From an uncultured Lentisphaerota bacterium (GTDB taxonomy: Bacteria; Verrucomicrobiota; Kiritimatiellia; RFP12; UBA1067), in assembly GCA_900321255.1 (NCBI GenBank), contig ONVK01000023.1, forward strand, positions 1 to 36,763: DNA of 36,763 nt. Reading direction: 5' to 3'. The notes under the pieces are model-generated. The model was not told the DNA's origin and ran no database searches. It worked only from the letters and a program-made list of their open reading frames with translations. The position numbers and the translations under genes are program-made. Position 1 is the first letter of the stretch. Each line of letters starts with the position of its first letter. Below, in pieces: positions 24,617 to 32,426 of the stretch.

Positions 24617-25414
24617 CTATTTACCAGATACACGATTCCGACGGCAACGCGCTCGAAATACATAACGGCCGCGAGAATGGGATGGCGCAGAAGTCTCTTC
24701 CACTTCCCCTTCTCGACGAACACACCGACGAAACGATACCACGGCGAGAACTGCCTCTTTCTTTACCGCCGGATGGCCCTTCCACTTCGCCTGGTACGCG
24801 GCAAAGCTCTTGGTGTAATATGCCTTCTTCTCAAGCATCTTCTTGAGCGTCAGGCGCTTCTCGTTGTGTATCAAATGGTTCTTGAGGACTTCGCACTTCG
24901 CGCCTGTCTCGAGGACACGGATATCGAGTTCCCAGTCCTCCGGGCCCGCGATAAGATTCTCGTCGTAGCCGCCGGTCTTCTCAAGAACTTCCTTCGAGAA
25001 AAACCTCAGCGCGTCTATGCAGGTGCCGTCGTAGAACGATCTCTCGAAGTTGCGCGCCTTGACGCGGATTCCATCACCCGTCCTCACAATCCAGTAGGCT
25101 GCGATTCCGTCGCCGCGCGAAGCGCAGGCAAGCATTTCCTCAATCGTCTCGCGCGGCATTATCATGTCGGCGTCGAGTATCACAACCCACGGCGCAACGG
25201 CCGTGCGCCAGCCGAGATTCCGCTGGGCGCTGCGCTCTGGCCCCTTGTCAAAGACCTTCGCGCCAAGCGACGCGGCTATCGCCTTCGTGTCGTCGGTGGA
25301 AGCGTTGTCGACGACGATGATCTCGACGTCCTTGCGAAAACCGTCAAATGCACGGATGCAGTTCGCGATGTTCGCGGATTCGTTCCGCGTCGTGATGACG
25401 ACGGAGAGGGTCAT
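24617..25414 (-). CDS. GT2 family glycosyltransferase, probably frameshifted near its end
   Basis: As read, 265 residues. The GT-A fold of family 2 is clear: SVVITTRNESANI, VDNASTDDTK and the metal-binding DxD at Asp81/Asp83 in ILDADMIMP, then GPEDWELDIR. After KGHPAVKKEA the frame turns into Arg/Ser-rich text. Shifting by one base at about 24754-24766 (AAAGAAAGAGG on the minus strand) restores a typical membrane-proximal tail (FSPWYRFVGVFVEKGKWKRL and HPILAAVMYFERVAVG), ending at a TGA at 24583-24585. So an extra base, in the gene or in the assembly, is likely. The start has no ribosome binding site and lies in a GAGTTGA-type repeat that also covers the end of parA. Confidence 0.85.
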   Translation of the reverse strand: MTLSVVITTRNESANIANCIRAFDGFRKDVEIIVVDNASTDDTKAIAASLGAKVFDKGPERSAQRNLGWRTAVAPWVVILDADMIMPRETIEEMLACASRGDGIAAYWIVRTGDGIRVKARNFERSFYDGTCIDALRFFSKEVLEKTGGYDENLIAGPEDWELDIRVLETGAKCEVLKNHLIHNEKRLTLKKMLEKKAYYTKSFAAYQAKWKGHPAVKKEAVLAVVSFRRCVRREGEVEETSAPSHSRGRYVFRARCRRNRVSGK

Positions 25415-25421
25415 GGAAAGT

Positions 25422-25476
25422 TAAGAGTTGATGAGTTGAGAGTGGGGGAGTTGAGAGTTATGAGTTTAAGAGTTGG
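25422..25476. repeat. Degenerate GAGTTGAGAG repeat between the glycosyltransferase and parA
   Basis: Units such as AAGAGTTGATGAGTTGAGAG and GGAGTTGAGAGTTATGAG recur. It spans the 51-nt gap and overlaps the last codons of parA. Same family as the 7-mer repeats in folP. Confidence 0.8.
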
Positions 25477-26338
25477 CTGGCGCGTCGCTTGGCGCTAGCG
25501 GCGCACTTGAAAACTGCTCGCCGCCAGTGCTTTGCACCTTTGCAGGAGCAGTATCGAAGCGCGTCGGGTTCTTCGCCATGAACTCCCACGCGAAGGCCCT
25601 GTACGCCTCGGCGCCCTTGGAGCGCGGATCGAGGAACACGACGGGAGTTCCCATCGACGGCGCCTCGGAGACGCGAACGTTGCGGGGAATGAGAGTCTCG
25701 TAGACCTTGTCGCCGAAATGCCCCCTGACCTCGCTTATCACGTCCTGCGTCAGCTTGGCGACGGAATTCACCATCGTGAAGACGATGCCGTTGAGTTCGA
25801 GCGCGGGATTCGCAGCAATACGGATTCTCTCTATCGAGCCCGTAATGAGGGCGAGGCCGTCCATCGCGAGAAACTCGGCCTGAATCGGAATAAGAACGCC
25901 GTCGGACGCGACGAGCGAGCTCGTCATCACGATCCCAAGAGACGGCGGGCAGTCGAGGATGATGTAGTCGAACGCGCCAGACTCCTTCACAGGCGCGAGC
26001 GCGTTCCTGATGATCTCAAGCCGGTCTTCGCGCATCGAAAGCTCAAGCTCCGCGCCTGCGAGGTCGACCTCAGAGGGAATGACGTTGAGGCAGCTCCACT
26101 TCGTCGGCTGGATAACGTCCGCAATCTGCTTCTCGCCGAGAAGGACAGGATAGAGCGACACTCCTTGGCATTTCTCAAGCCCAAGGCCGAGTGTCGCGTG
26201 CGCCTGCGGATCAAGGTCAACTACGAGCACAGTGCGCTTGCGCGCCGAGAGGGCAGCCGCGAGATTCACGACCGTTGTCGTCTTCCCTACGCCGCCCTTC
26301 TGATTCGCAATCGCTATTATCTTCGTTCTTCTTTCCAT
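25466..26338 (-). CDS. parA: ParA/Soj-type partition ATPase
   Basis: Protein of 290 residues. The deviant Walker A KGGVGKT at 14-20, the switch VVDLDPQAHATLG and Walker B YIILDCPPSLG define the ParA/MinD family. It ends with a Ser/Pro-rich tail (SSAPLAPSDAPANS) that is partly encoded by the downstream repeat. The start at 26338 is chosen because GGAGG lies 5 nt before it; longer frames would begin inside the neighbouring gene. ParA works with ParB on centromere sites; parB is not in the window, so this may be the chromosomal gene separated from its partner, or an orphan. It starts 17 nt after the unknown gene upstream. Confidence 0.93.
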   Translation of the reverse strand: MERRTKIIAIANQKGGVGKTTTVVNLAAALSARKRTVLVVDLDPQAHATLGLGLEKCQGVSLYPVLLGEKQIADVIQPTKWSCLNVIPSEVDLAGAELELSMREDRLEIIRNALAPVKESGAFDYIILDCPPSLGIVMTSSLVASDGVLIPIQAEFLAMDGLALITGSIERIRIAANPALELNGIVFTMVNSVAKLTQDVISEVRGHFGDKVYETLIPRNVRVSEAPSMGTPVVFLDPRSKGAEAYRAFAWEFMAKNPTRFDTAPAKVQSTGGEQFSSAPLAPSDAPANS

Positions 26339-26355
26339 AGCCGCCTCCATGTTCC

Positions 26356-26841
26356 CTAAAACAGCTTTCCGTTTTCGTCGAGTTCCTTGACGTTCTTTGA
26401 AAAGCTCTTGTCCACCTCGCGCCGCCACAACTCGACGAGCGCGACGTCCCACGGCTCGTCAACACCCTGCAGCACCGCGGCAAATCCGTCACGCGACGCC
26501 ACGACCTCGCTCTTCACGCGCTCGGTGACGGCAGCAAGCGAATCTGTGACGATCTGCTCGGAAAAGTTATCCGTCTTAAGGCAATATCCGTAGCGGAGTA
26601 TCCTCATGCTCTCCTCGTTTGCCTTGAGCCACTCGACGTATGCCTTCGCCTCGTCGCTGAAGCCCTCGGTCGTAACTTCTGCGAAATGCGGCGCAATCAC
26701 GAGCGGCTGATGGGCCTCGAGCCGTCCTTCGCGGATGCGTATCTTACCGGGGTAGTCGTCGAGCTCGGATATGAGATGGTAGTTCACGAGCGTGTTGCCG
26801 AACGTCTCGAGACGATGCGACGGCGAAAGGAGTATGCGCAC
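26356..26841 (-). CDS. Conserved protein of unknown function
   Basis: Protein of 161 residues, starting with a GTG at 26841 (VRILLSPSHRLETFGNTLVN). It is mixed alpha/beta, soluble, with no transmembrane segment, and has acidic and Arg-rich stretches and two Cys-free halves. I do not recognise the family. The GTG overlaps the 3' part of the HAD gene upstream by 98 nt, which is long for a real overlap, so either the HAD frame is over-extended by a frameshift or this start is too far upstream. Continuous reading and position between the HAD gene and parA with a 17-nt gap make it a real gene. Confidence 0.75.
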   Translation of the reverse strand: MRILLSPSHRLETFGNTLVNYHLISELDDYPGKIRIREGRLEAHQPLVIAPHFAEVTTEGFSDEAKAYVEWLKANEESMRILRYGYCLKTDNFSEQIVTDSLAAVTERVKSEVVASRDGFAAVLQGVDEPWDVALVELWRREVDKSFSKNVKELDENGKLF

Positions 26842-27454
26842 CTTCCGCGCGCTCGCCGCCGTAGGTCTGCGGCACAAGCGCCGCGCGGTCAAGCGCAATC
26901 ACCTTCATGCCGGCCGCGACGCCCGCCTTTACGCCGACAGTCGAGTCTTCTACGACAACGCAGTCGGCAGGCGCGACCTTTAAAAGCTCAGCCGCCTTCA
27001 GGAATCCGCTCGGGCTTGGCTTCCCGGCGTCATACTCTCCCGCGCCGAGCACGAGCGAGAGCCGGTCGTCTATGCCGCAGAGCTTCGCCGCGGCAACCAC
27101 GTCGTCGTGCGGCGAACCCGAGACTATCGCGCACGGCGCGATCTCGGAGACGGCGCGGAAAAACGCAATCGAGCCGTCGATGCGCATGGACGACGGATTC
27201 GTCGCGTACACGTCGTAGAACCTTCGGAGCTCAACCGCGTCCTCCATCGCCGACGACTCGCCGATCTCGGGGAAGCGTTCGTGGAGCGAGCGGTCTATGT
27301 CGAGCCAGTTGCGCCCGATCACCGTCGGCAGAATCTCCTCGTAAGTCGTCCTCCCTCCGCGCGAGACGACGAAATCGACTATGGCCTTCGTCCAGAGATC
27401 CTCTGTGTCGACCAAGGTCCCGTCGAGATCGAAGAGAAACGCCGCCGGCTTCAA
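26744..27454 (-). CDS. HAD-superfamily phosphatase/phosphoglucomutase-like hydrolase
   Basis: Protein of 236 residues as read. Motif I FDLDGTLVDTE (Asp9, Asp11), motif II IVSGSPHDD, the lysine of AGKPSPSGF and motif IV VVVEDSTVGVKAG are all present, placing it with the beta-phosphoglucomutase-like HADs; the substrate is not known. The usual end comes about 10 residues after ALDRAALVPQTY; instead the frame runs on for about 45 residues of low-complexity, basic text through the next gene. This may be a frameshift or a true overlap. The start is TTG directly after the upstream stop, with AGGGA 8 nt before it. Confidence 0.85.
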   Translation of the reverse strand: MKPAAFLFDLDGTLVDTEDLWTKAIVDFVVSRGGRTTYEEILPTVIGRNWLDIDRSLHERFPEIGESSAMEDAVELRRFYDVYATNPSSMRIDGSIAFFRAVSEIAPCAIVSGSPHDDVVAAAKLCGIDDRLSLVLGAGEYDAGKPSPSGFLKAAELLKVAPADCVVVEDSTVGVKAGVAAGMKVIALDRAALVPQTYGGERAEGAHTPFAVASSRDVRQHARELPSHIRARRLPR

Positions 27455-27455
27455 T

Positions 27456-27959
27456 TCACTTGTCCCTGCCGCAGCACTTCTTGTACTTCTTACCCGAGCC
27501 GCACGGACACGGGTCGTTGCGCCCGATCTTCGGCTCCTCGCGCACGGTCGGCGTCTCGCCTACGAGCTCGCCGTCCGCGAACTTCCATTCACCGCCCTGG
27601 CGCACGAACTTCGATACTTCGTGGTGGTTGCAGAACTCGCCGTTGGCAGTGTAGAGGGCGCGGAACTCGACGATCCCCTCGTCGTCCTTCGGCCCGCCCT
27701 TCTCGGTCGATATGATCTCGAGGCCGTGCCATTCGGCGGCCGCAGACCACGCCTTGGAAGCGTTCTCGTCGAACTCGGCCTGGACTTCCTCGGTGGCGCT
27801 CGACTTCAAGAACAGCACGTCGCCGGTAACGTACGACGAATACCGCGCGCGCATAAGCGCCTCGGGAGTCTCGGCCTTCTTTTCGCCGGATATGATAGGA
27901 CCGCAGCATTCCCCAAAGGTCTTGCCGCTCTTACATGGACAGGTATCTTCGTTTTTCAT
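27456..27959 (-). CDS. YchJ-like protein with two SEC-C motifs
   Basis: Protein of 167 residues. A SEC-C-type zinc motif lies at the N-terminus ([15 protein letters not shown]) and another at the C-terminus ([17 protein letters not shown]), framing an NTF2-like domain with [12 protein letters not shown]. That is the arrangement of YchJ/UPF0225 proteins; SEC-C motifs are known from SecA, where they bind SecB and ribosomes. The function of YchJ is not established. AGGGA lies 8 nt before the ATG. It overlaps the end of lnt by 29 nt and ends 1 nt before the HAD start codon. Confidence 0.93.
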   Translation of the reverse strand: MKNEDTCPCKSGKTFGECCGPIISGEKKAETPEALMRARYSSYVTGDVLFLKSSATEEVQAEFDENASKAWSAAAEWHGLEIISTEKGGPKDDEGIVEFRALYTANGEFCNHHEVSKFVRQGGEWKFADGELVGETPTVREEPKIGRNDPCPCGSGKKYKKCCGRDK

Positions 27960-29619
27960 AGGTGTCCCTATATTTTACCAAAACCATCGATAGGATGAGA
28001 AGTGCAAATGAGACGGAGAGCGGAATGTCGCCGACCAACGTGTAAGGCGTCAGGAACGGTGGCAGCCTCTGCTCCGGGCTGTACGGCACTTCGTTCTTGA
28101 GTAGAACAGATTCGCACATTGTACCGCGCACGTCGACGAGAGGACGCCCGTCTGCACCGACAAGCCAGTTCGCCACGCCGCGCGGCGAAATCGTCCCCGT
28201 CACCCCGGAGTTCCCGACGCGGACGACGGAAAGCCCCGTCTCGACCGCTCGCGCGACAGACTGCCAGGCATGCTGCTCCGCCTCAATGGAATCGGAGAAC
28301 CAGCTGTCGTTCGTAATGAACACGAGGCACTGCGCGTCCATCCGCGCAAGGGCGCGCATCTGCGCGGAGTCCGTGTCCTCGAAGCAGATTGCGACGCCAT
28401 AGCGGTCAAGGAGCTTCAGCTTGCCAGGCGTGCAACTCCCGACAGGCGCGAGCTTCTGGAGAGCCGTAATCCACTTGTCGCCTGGAATGAACTCGCCGAA
28501 CGGAACGAGGTGGACTTTGTCGTAGATTCTGGTAACTGGCAATGGGGAAGGTGAAATTGGCAGGGGCGCATCTCCGAGGCGCCCGCTCGGCCCGCCAAGA
28601 CCAGAAAACAATATCGCAGAGTTGTATTCCTTGCCGTCCGCGAACCGCCCGCCGCCGGCGATCACCTCGCGTGCGCCCGTCAGCTTCGAGACCCACCTCG
28701 CAAACGCGAGCGAACGCGGCGAATCTGCCGCGCCGAACTCGCTCAGCGCGCTCTCCGCCAGCACCACGAGATCTGGACGCGTGTAGGCGACGTTCGCGAG
28801 CAAGTTGGAGTAGACGGCAATCGGGTCCTCGCGCTCCGCCGGCTTGAAGACGCACGGGAAATTTCTCTGGACCATCGCGACATGCAGCTCATTGGAGCCA
28901 TCAGCAAATGGCGCGGAACAAAAAACCGCGCCTTCCCCAAGCGCGTACAGCCCCAAGACGAGCAGAAACGGAATGAGCGTTTCAAGCGACGCCCAGCGTG
29001 TCGTGCGCCTCATCATGCGCTCGGCAATGCCAGCAATCGTGCCATTGACAAGGATGACGACTGCGCTTACGAGATATACGCCGCCCAGGGCCGCAGGCGA
29101 GCCAAGGTTGGCGTTGACGAGCGGCAGTCCGAGGTGGTTCCACGAGAAGCCGCCGAAAAGACGCGAGCGAAGAAGCTCAAGCCCACACCACAAAAGCGGC
29201 TCTGCGACGAGAATTGCAAAAAGCCGGCGTCCATACGGGAACCGCGGCGGCTTGCGCCACGCAGTGCCTTCGTCTTTCACCCACGCCCAGACTTTTGAAG
29301 ATAACCAGCCGAACGCGCCGAAGTAGAGCGCACAGTACGCCGCGAGCGCGCCCCAGCCGAGGACGACGAGCGGCCACGGCCCGCCGTTCTTGACGATGGC
29401 CGGCATCCACGAAAGCGTCGCGAACCAGAAGACGAACCCGTTCACAAACCACTTTTTGAAGCTCGTCTTTGCGTCCCTGTTACGCGCGAGCCACAGGAGC
29501 GGCGCAAGCGCAAACACGCAGTCGGTCTTCTCCGCCACCGGCGGAAACGACGCCCAGAGAAGCAATCCCGGCAGAAGCCAGAACACCTTGACGAGCTTTT
29601 TCAAGAAATCCGCAATCAT
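27931..29619 (-). CDS. lnt: Apolipoprotein N-acyltransferase
   Basis: Protein of 562 residues, in the normal range. Lnt adds the third acyl chain to lipoproteins in the inner membrane. The N-terminal half has about eight hydrophobic segments; the C-terminal half is a nitrilase-like periplasmic domain with the catalytic triad Glu289 (VLAESAL), Lys368 ([11 protein letters not shown]) and Cys412 (ICFEDTD). GGFSWNHLG matches the conserved membrane loop. The start at 29619 has GGGAG 7 nt upstream. A repeat-derived stretch ([14 protein letters not shown], 350-363) sits just before YDKV. It follows folP by 19 nt and overlaps ychJ by 29 nt. Confidence 0.95.
   Translation of the reverse strand: MIADFLKKLVKVFWLLPGLLLWASFPPVAEKTDCVFALAPLLWLARNRDAKTSFKKWFVNGFVFWFATLSWMPAIVKNGGPWPLVVLGWGALAAYCALYFGAFGWLSSKVWAWVKDEGTAWRKPPRFPYGRRLFAILVAEPLLWCGLELLRSRLFGGFSWNHLGLPLVNANLGSPAALGGVYLVSAVVILVNGTIAGIAERMMRRTTRWASLETLIPFLLVLGLYALGEGAVFCSAPFADGSNELHVAMVQRNFPCVFKPAEREDPIAVYSNLLANVAYTRPDLVVLAESALSEFGAADSPRSLAFARWVSKLTGAREVIAGGGRFADGKEYNSAILFSGLGGPSGRLGDAPLPISPSPLPVTRIYDKVHLVPFGEFIPGDKWITALQKLAPVGSCTPGKLKLLDRYGVAICFEDTDSAQMRALARMDAQCLVFITNDSWFSDSIEAEQHAWQSVARAVETGLSVVRVGNSGVTGTISPRGVANWLVGADGRPLVDVRGTMCESVLLKNEVPYSPEQRLPPFLTPYTLVGDIPLSVSFALLILSMVLVKYRDTYEKRRYLSM
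28531..28566. repeat. TTGGCAATGGGG-type repeat inside lnt
   Basis: GGTAACTGGCAATGGGG and a second imperfect unit GAAATTGGCAGGGG encode [12 protein letters not shown] in the lnt frame. The complement contains CCCCATTGCC, which resembles the heptanucleotide repeats (STRR) known from filamentous cyanobacteria. Confidence 0.7.
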
Positions 29620-29638
29620 CTGCCGACTCCCGACCAAG

Positions 29639-30382
29639 TCATGAACGCGCGGAGGCAAGCGCAGAAAGGACCTTCAGCGCCTGCACCGTCTCGCGGACGT
29701 CGTGAACCCTGACGACGCTTGCGCCCTGAAGCGCTGCCCAGACCGCAATCGTAAGATTGCCGGCGAGGTCCTTGCCCGGCACCTTCTCCCCCGTGAGGCG
29801 TTTGACAATGCGCTTGCGGCTCGCGCCGATGAGGACACGCCCCTTCTTTGCAAGCTCTGGGATTGTCCGCAAAATCTCAAGGTCTTCCTCGCGCGTCGTC
29901 CCGAACCCGATCATCGGGTCAAGATAGAGGCGAGAGTGAAAAGTTGAGAGCTGAGAGTTGAGAGTCGAGAGTCGAGAGTCGATCACCGAAGATGGAACGA
30001 CGAGTTCGACATCGGGATTGCGCTCGAGGATCGCGAGCATCTCGGGAATCGGCTCTGCGTACACGCAGTTGATTATCGTCGCGCCAAGCCGGACGGCGCG
30101 TTCAGCCGTCTCGGGATGATAGGTGTCTACCGAGAGTTGAAAGTTGAGAGTTGAGAGTTGAGAGTTTAACCCCGCGAGGACGGGCTCAATTCTCGTCCAC
30201 TCCTCTTCCCACGATATAGGCGTAGCGCCAGGGCGCGTCGACTCGCCGCCGATGTCGATGATGTCCGCGCCTTCCTCGGCAAGGTTCCTGGCGCGGCGGA
30301 TCGCCTCCTCGGGGGTGTTGAACTTTCCGCCGTCGGAGAACGAGTCCGGCGTGACGTTGACGATGCCCATCACCTTGCACAT
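29639..30382 (-). CDS. folP: Dihydropteroate synthase with two repeat-derived insertions
   Basis: Protein of 247 residues. It forms dihydropteroate from p-aminobenzoate and hydroxymethyldihydropterin pyrophosphate. MGIVNVTPDSFSDGG, DIGGESTRPGA, SVDTYHP, LDPMIGFG, GASRKRIVKRLTG and VRVHDV give the TIM-barrel motifs in order. Two insertions, NSQLSTLNFQLS (72-84) and DSRLSTLNSQLSTFHSRL (about 135-151), are the translation of 7-mer repeats at 30132-30166 and 29932-29980. Two odd points: the usual IND is INC (Cys106), and GFGK is GFGT, so one lysine-type contact is changed. Divergence may be lineage-specific. The start is an ATG 4 nt after the thioredoxin stop. Confidence 0.93.
   Translation of the reverse strand: MCKVMGIVNVTPDSFSDGGKFNTPEEAIRRARNLAEEGADIIDIGGESTRPGATPISWEEEWTRIEPVLAGLNSQLSTLNFQLSVDTYHPETAERAVRLGATIINCVYAEPIPEMLAILERNPDVELVVPSSVIDSRLSTLNSQLSTFHSRLYLDPMIGFGTTREEDLEILRTIPELAKKGRVLIGASRKRIVKRLTGEKVPGKDLAGNLTIAVWAALQGASVVRVHDVRETVQALKVLSALASARS
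29932..29980. repeat. Seven tandem 7-mers (GAGAGTT type) in folP
   Basis: Seven consecutive 7-nt units: GAGAGTG, AAAAGTT, GAGAGCT, GAGAGTT and three GAGAGTC. Because the unit is 7 nt, all three frames are used; in folP it reads DSRLSTLNSQLSTFHS. Confidence 0.9.
30132..30166. repeat. Five tandem 7-mers (GAGAGTT type) in folP
   Basis: GAGAGTT, GAAAGTT and three GAGAGTT units, read in folP as NSQLSTLNFQLS. Same family as 29932-29980. Confidence 0.9.
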
Positions 30383-30386
30383 GGCA

Positions 30387-31208
30387 CTATTTCTCGCTCT
30401 TCTTCTCCGCGTGCTCCTTGAGCGCCTTGCGCAACATGTCGAATCGCTTTTCCTCTCCCTCGATGAGTTCCTTCTTGCGCTCTTCCAGGGTCTCGGGGAC
30501 CTTCATCGCCTTCGCCTCGGCAAAGCACTTCTCGATAAGCGGCACGTACTTTGGGTATACTTCCTCGAACATGATCTTCTGGGCGTAGGCCATGGCATCC
30601 TGCTGGTACTTCTGCCGTTCGGACTTCGACATCTTCTTGTCGGGCCTCGGGAACTTCGCCTTGACCTTCTCCATCGCCGCGTCGGAGTCTTTCCTCATCT
30701 GCTCGTCGTGGCGGTTCAAGACGTCCTCGATCGGCTTGATGTACTTCTTTATCTCCGGGGCGAAGCGAATCTCCTCGTCGAGCATCTTGAGGTACTTCTC
30801 GGGACCGCCCGCCTGGTAGCCGGTCCTCAGCACTTCCTCGCCCTTCGAATCGAGCACGACGACAGTCGGGTAGCCCTCGATGCCAAACTTCTTCACGAGC
30901 TTCGGGTTGTTCTTCGCGGCCTCGGGCGTGAGAAGCGCCTTGTCGCGCGGAGAGTCGACCATGAGAAGAACGTATTTCTCCGCGGCGCCCTTGCGGAACT
31001 CTTCGGTCGCGAACACCTCCTTGTCCAAGCGCTTGCACCATCCGCACCAGTCGCTTCCCGAGAAGTCGACGACGACATGCTTGTTCTCGACGGCGGCCTT
31101 CTTTAGCGCGGCGTCGTAGTCGTCGAGCCATCCTTCGGGAGTCGAGGTCTTGGCGAACGCAGCCAGCGCAAAGAACGCGGCGCACAGCATCGGGATCGTA
31201 TTCTTCAT
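30387..31208 (-). CDS. Exported thioredoxin-like protein
   Basis: Protein of 273 residues. A signal peptide (MKNTIPMLCAAFFALAAFA) is followed by a thioredoxin fold with the redox motif SDWCGWCKRL (Cys55 and Cys58) and the cis-proline strand EGYPTVVVLDSKGEE. The C-terminal 120 residues are a Lys/Glu-rich helical extension not usual for small thioredoxins. It should act in the periplasm in disulfide or thiol exchange; the partner is unknown. AAGGAG lies 6 nt before the ATG and a GATATAAT box at 31232-31239 lies 26 nt upstream. The end is 4 nt before folP. Confidence 0.9.
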   Translation of the reverse strand: MKNTIPMLCAAFFALAAFAKTSTPEGWLDDYDAALKKAAVENKHVVVDFSGSDWCGWCKRLDKEVFATEEFRKGAAEKYVLLMVDSPRDKALLTPEAAKNNPKLVKKFGIEGYPTVVVLDSKGEEVLRTGYQAGGPEKYLKMLDEEIRFAPEIKKYIKPIEDVLNRHDEQMRKDSDAAMEKVKAKFPRPDKKMSKSERQKYQQDAMAYAQKIMFEEVYPKYVPLIEKCFAEAKAMKVPETLEERKKELIEGEEKRFDMLRKALKEHAEKKSEK

Positions 31209-31233
31209 TTAGGCTCCTTTGGTGTTAGATTGT

Positions 31234-31239
31234 ATTATA
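31234..31239 (-). promoter_or_regulatory. -10 box upstream of the thioredoxin gene
   Basis: GATATAAT on the minus strand, TATAAT at 31234-31239, 26 nt before the ATG; overlaps the end of rnhB. No clear -35 box. Confidence 0.5.
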
Positions 31240-31848
31240 TCAAATAACTTCGGCCACAGGGCCGAAACTCCTGCGGTGTTCGGGACACGGGCCGAGCCGC
31301 GAAAGCGCCTCCATGTGGTCTTTCGTCGGATAGCCCTTGTGCTTTGCAAAGCCGTAGCCGGGATAGAGCGCCTCAAGCCGAAGGCAGTCGGCGTCTCGCG
31401 CCGTCTTCGCGAGAATCGACGCCGCCGCGATGAGGAGAGACTCGGCGTCGCCCTTCACGACGTTCACTGCGTGCGGCAGCGTCTTCACGGGAAGTCCGTC
31501 GACGAGAACATGCTCCGCGCCGACTTCGTCCGCCGCCCTTCGCATCGCGAGGTGCGTCGCGTTCAGGATGTTCAGCTCGTCGATCTCCTTCGGGCTCGCG
31601 CTCGCGACCGCCCACCTGCATCCGTCCGTCGACTTGATCACCGCCGCAAGGCGCTCGCGCTTCTTCTCCGTCAGCTTCTTCGAATCGTTTATCTCGCTCC
31701 ACGCGCCGACGAGCAGCTGCTCCGCGAGCGCAAGCGGAACAGACACGGCCGCGGCATATACGCCGCCGGCGAGAGGGCCGCGCCCCGCCTCGTCGATCCC
31801 CATCACGGGATCGCCTACCGCCTTCTCCAACTCAAGCGAAACTGCCAT
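31240..31848 (-). CDS. rnhB: Ribonuclease HII
   Basis: Protein of 202 residues. RNase HII nicks RNA in RNA-DNA hybrids, for example at misincorporated ribonucleotides. The signature GIDEAGRGPLAGGV carries Asp19 and Glu20; INDSKKLTEKKRE, VLVDGLPVKTLPH, VKGDAESLLIAAASILAKTARD and the C-terminal PGYGFAKHKGYPT with HRRSFGPV are all typical. A GAG-only binding site precedes the ATG. Its stop touches the -10 box of the thioredoxin gene. It lies 79 nt downstream of the RRM gene, past that gene's terminator. Confidence 0.96.
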   Translation of the reverse strand: MAVSLELEKAVGDPVMGIDEAGRGPLAGGVYAAAVSVPLALAEQLLVGAWSEINDSKKLTEKKRERLAAVIKSTDGCRWAVASASPKEIDELNILNATHLAMRRAADEVGAEHVLVDGLPVKTLPHAVNVVKGDAESLLIAAASILAKTARDADCLRLEALYPGYGFAKHKGYPTKDHMEALSRLGPCPEHRRSFGPVAEVI

Positions 31849-31873
31849 GTCGTCTCATGCACCTGAAAACAAA

Positions 31874-31897
31874 AAGCGCGGCGAAGGGGCCGCGCTT
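31874..31897 (-). terminator. Rho-independent terminator of the RRM gene
   Basis: AAGCGCGGC (31874-31882) and GCCGCGCTT (31889-31897) form a 9-bp GC-rich stem with a 6-nt loop; on the minus strand TTTTTGTTTTC follows. Just after the RRM gene stop at 31928. Confidence 0.92.
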
Positions 31898-31927
31898 CCC
31901 GTTTGAATGGAATCGACGAACCATCGA

Positions 31928-32308
31928 TTACCAGCGTGTCTCGCGACGAGGGCCGCGATCACCATAACCACCGCGGTCACCATAGCCGCCGCGATCGCCG
32001 TAGCCGCCGCGTCCGCCGCCGTAGCCGCCGCGTCCGCCGCCGAAACCGCCGCGACGCTCTTCGCGAGGCTTTGGCTGCGACTCATTGACGCGGACCGTGC
32101 GTCCGTCGAGTTCGTGTCCGTTGAGGGCGTCGATCGCGGCCTGCGCCTGGGCGGCGTCGGGCATCGTGACGAAGCCGAATCCCTTGCTGCGACCGGTCAT
32201 GCGATCGGTCACGACACGAACAGCGGTAACTTCGCCAAACTGCGCGAACGCCGCCTTGAGCCCATCGTCGGTCGTCGCGTACGCGAGGTTACCAACATAG
32301 ATTTCCAT
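31928..32308 (-). CDS. RRM RNA-binding protein with Gly/Arg-rich tail
   Basis: Protein of 126 residues. One RNA-recognition motif (about 1-80) has RNP2 IYVGNL (3-8) and RNP1 KGFGFVTM (42-49). The tail is made of GGYGDRGG and GRGGYGG units, an RGG-type box that binds RNA and may aid condensation. Small RRM proteins of this kind occur in cyanobacteria and the PVC group, often cold-induced. A promoter at 32378-32407 and a 63-nt leader precede it; a strong terminator follows. GGAAAG lies 7 nt before the ATG. Confidence 0.95.
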   Translation of the reverse strand: MEIYVGNLAYATTDDGLKAAFAQFGEVTAVRVVTDRMTGRSKGFGFVTMPDAAQAQAAIDALNGHELDGRTVRVNESQPKPREERRGGFGGGRGGYGGGRGGYGDRGGYGDRGGYGDRGPRRETRW

Positions 32309-32377
32309 CTTGATTCTTTCCTTCTTGTGTTCAGTCTCACCGGGAAGACACGCGCCTTCGCCGCTTCGACACCGCAG

Positions 32378-32407
32378 ATTCTACCAATTTTGCCGTCGCC
32401 GCGTCAA
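32378..32407 (-). promoter_or_regulatory. Promoter of the RRM gene
   Basis: TTGACG (32402-32407), an 18-nt spacer and TAGAAT (32378-32383) on the minus strand. The message would have a leader of about 60 nt, the longest apparent leader in this window, leaving room for regulation. The rest of the 118-nt gap to 32427 shows nothing else. Confidence 0.75.
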
Positions 32408-32426
32408 TGCCCAAGAAAGAGAATTT

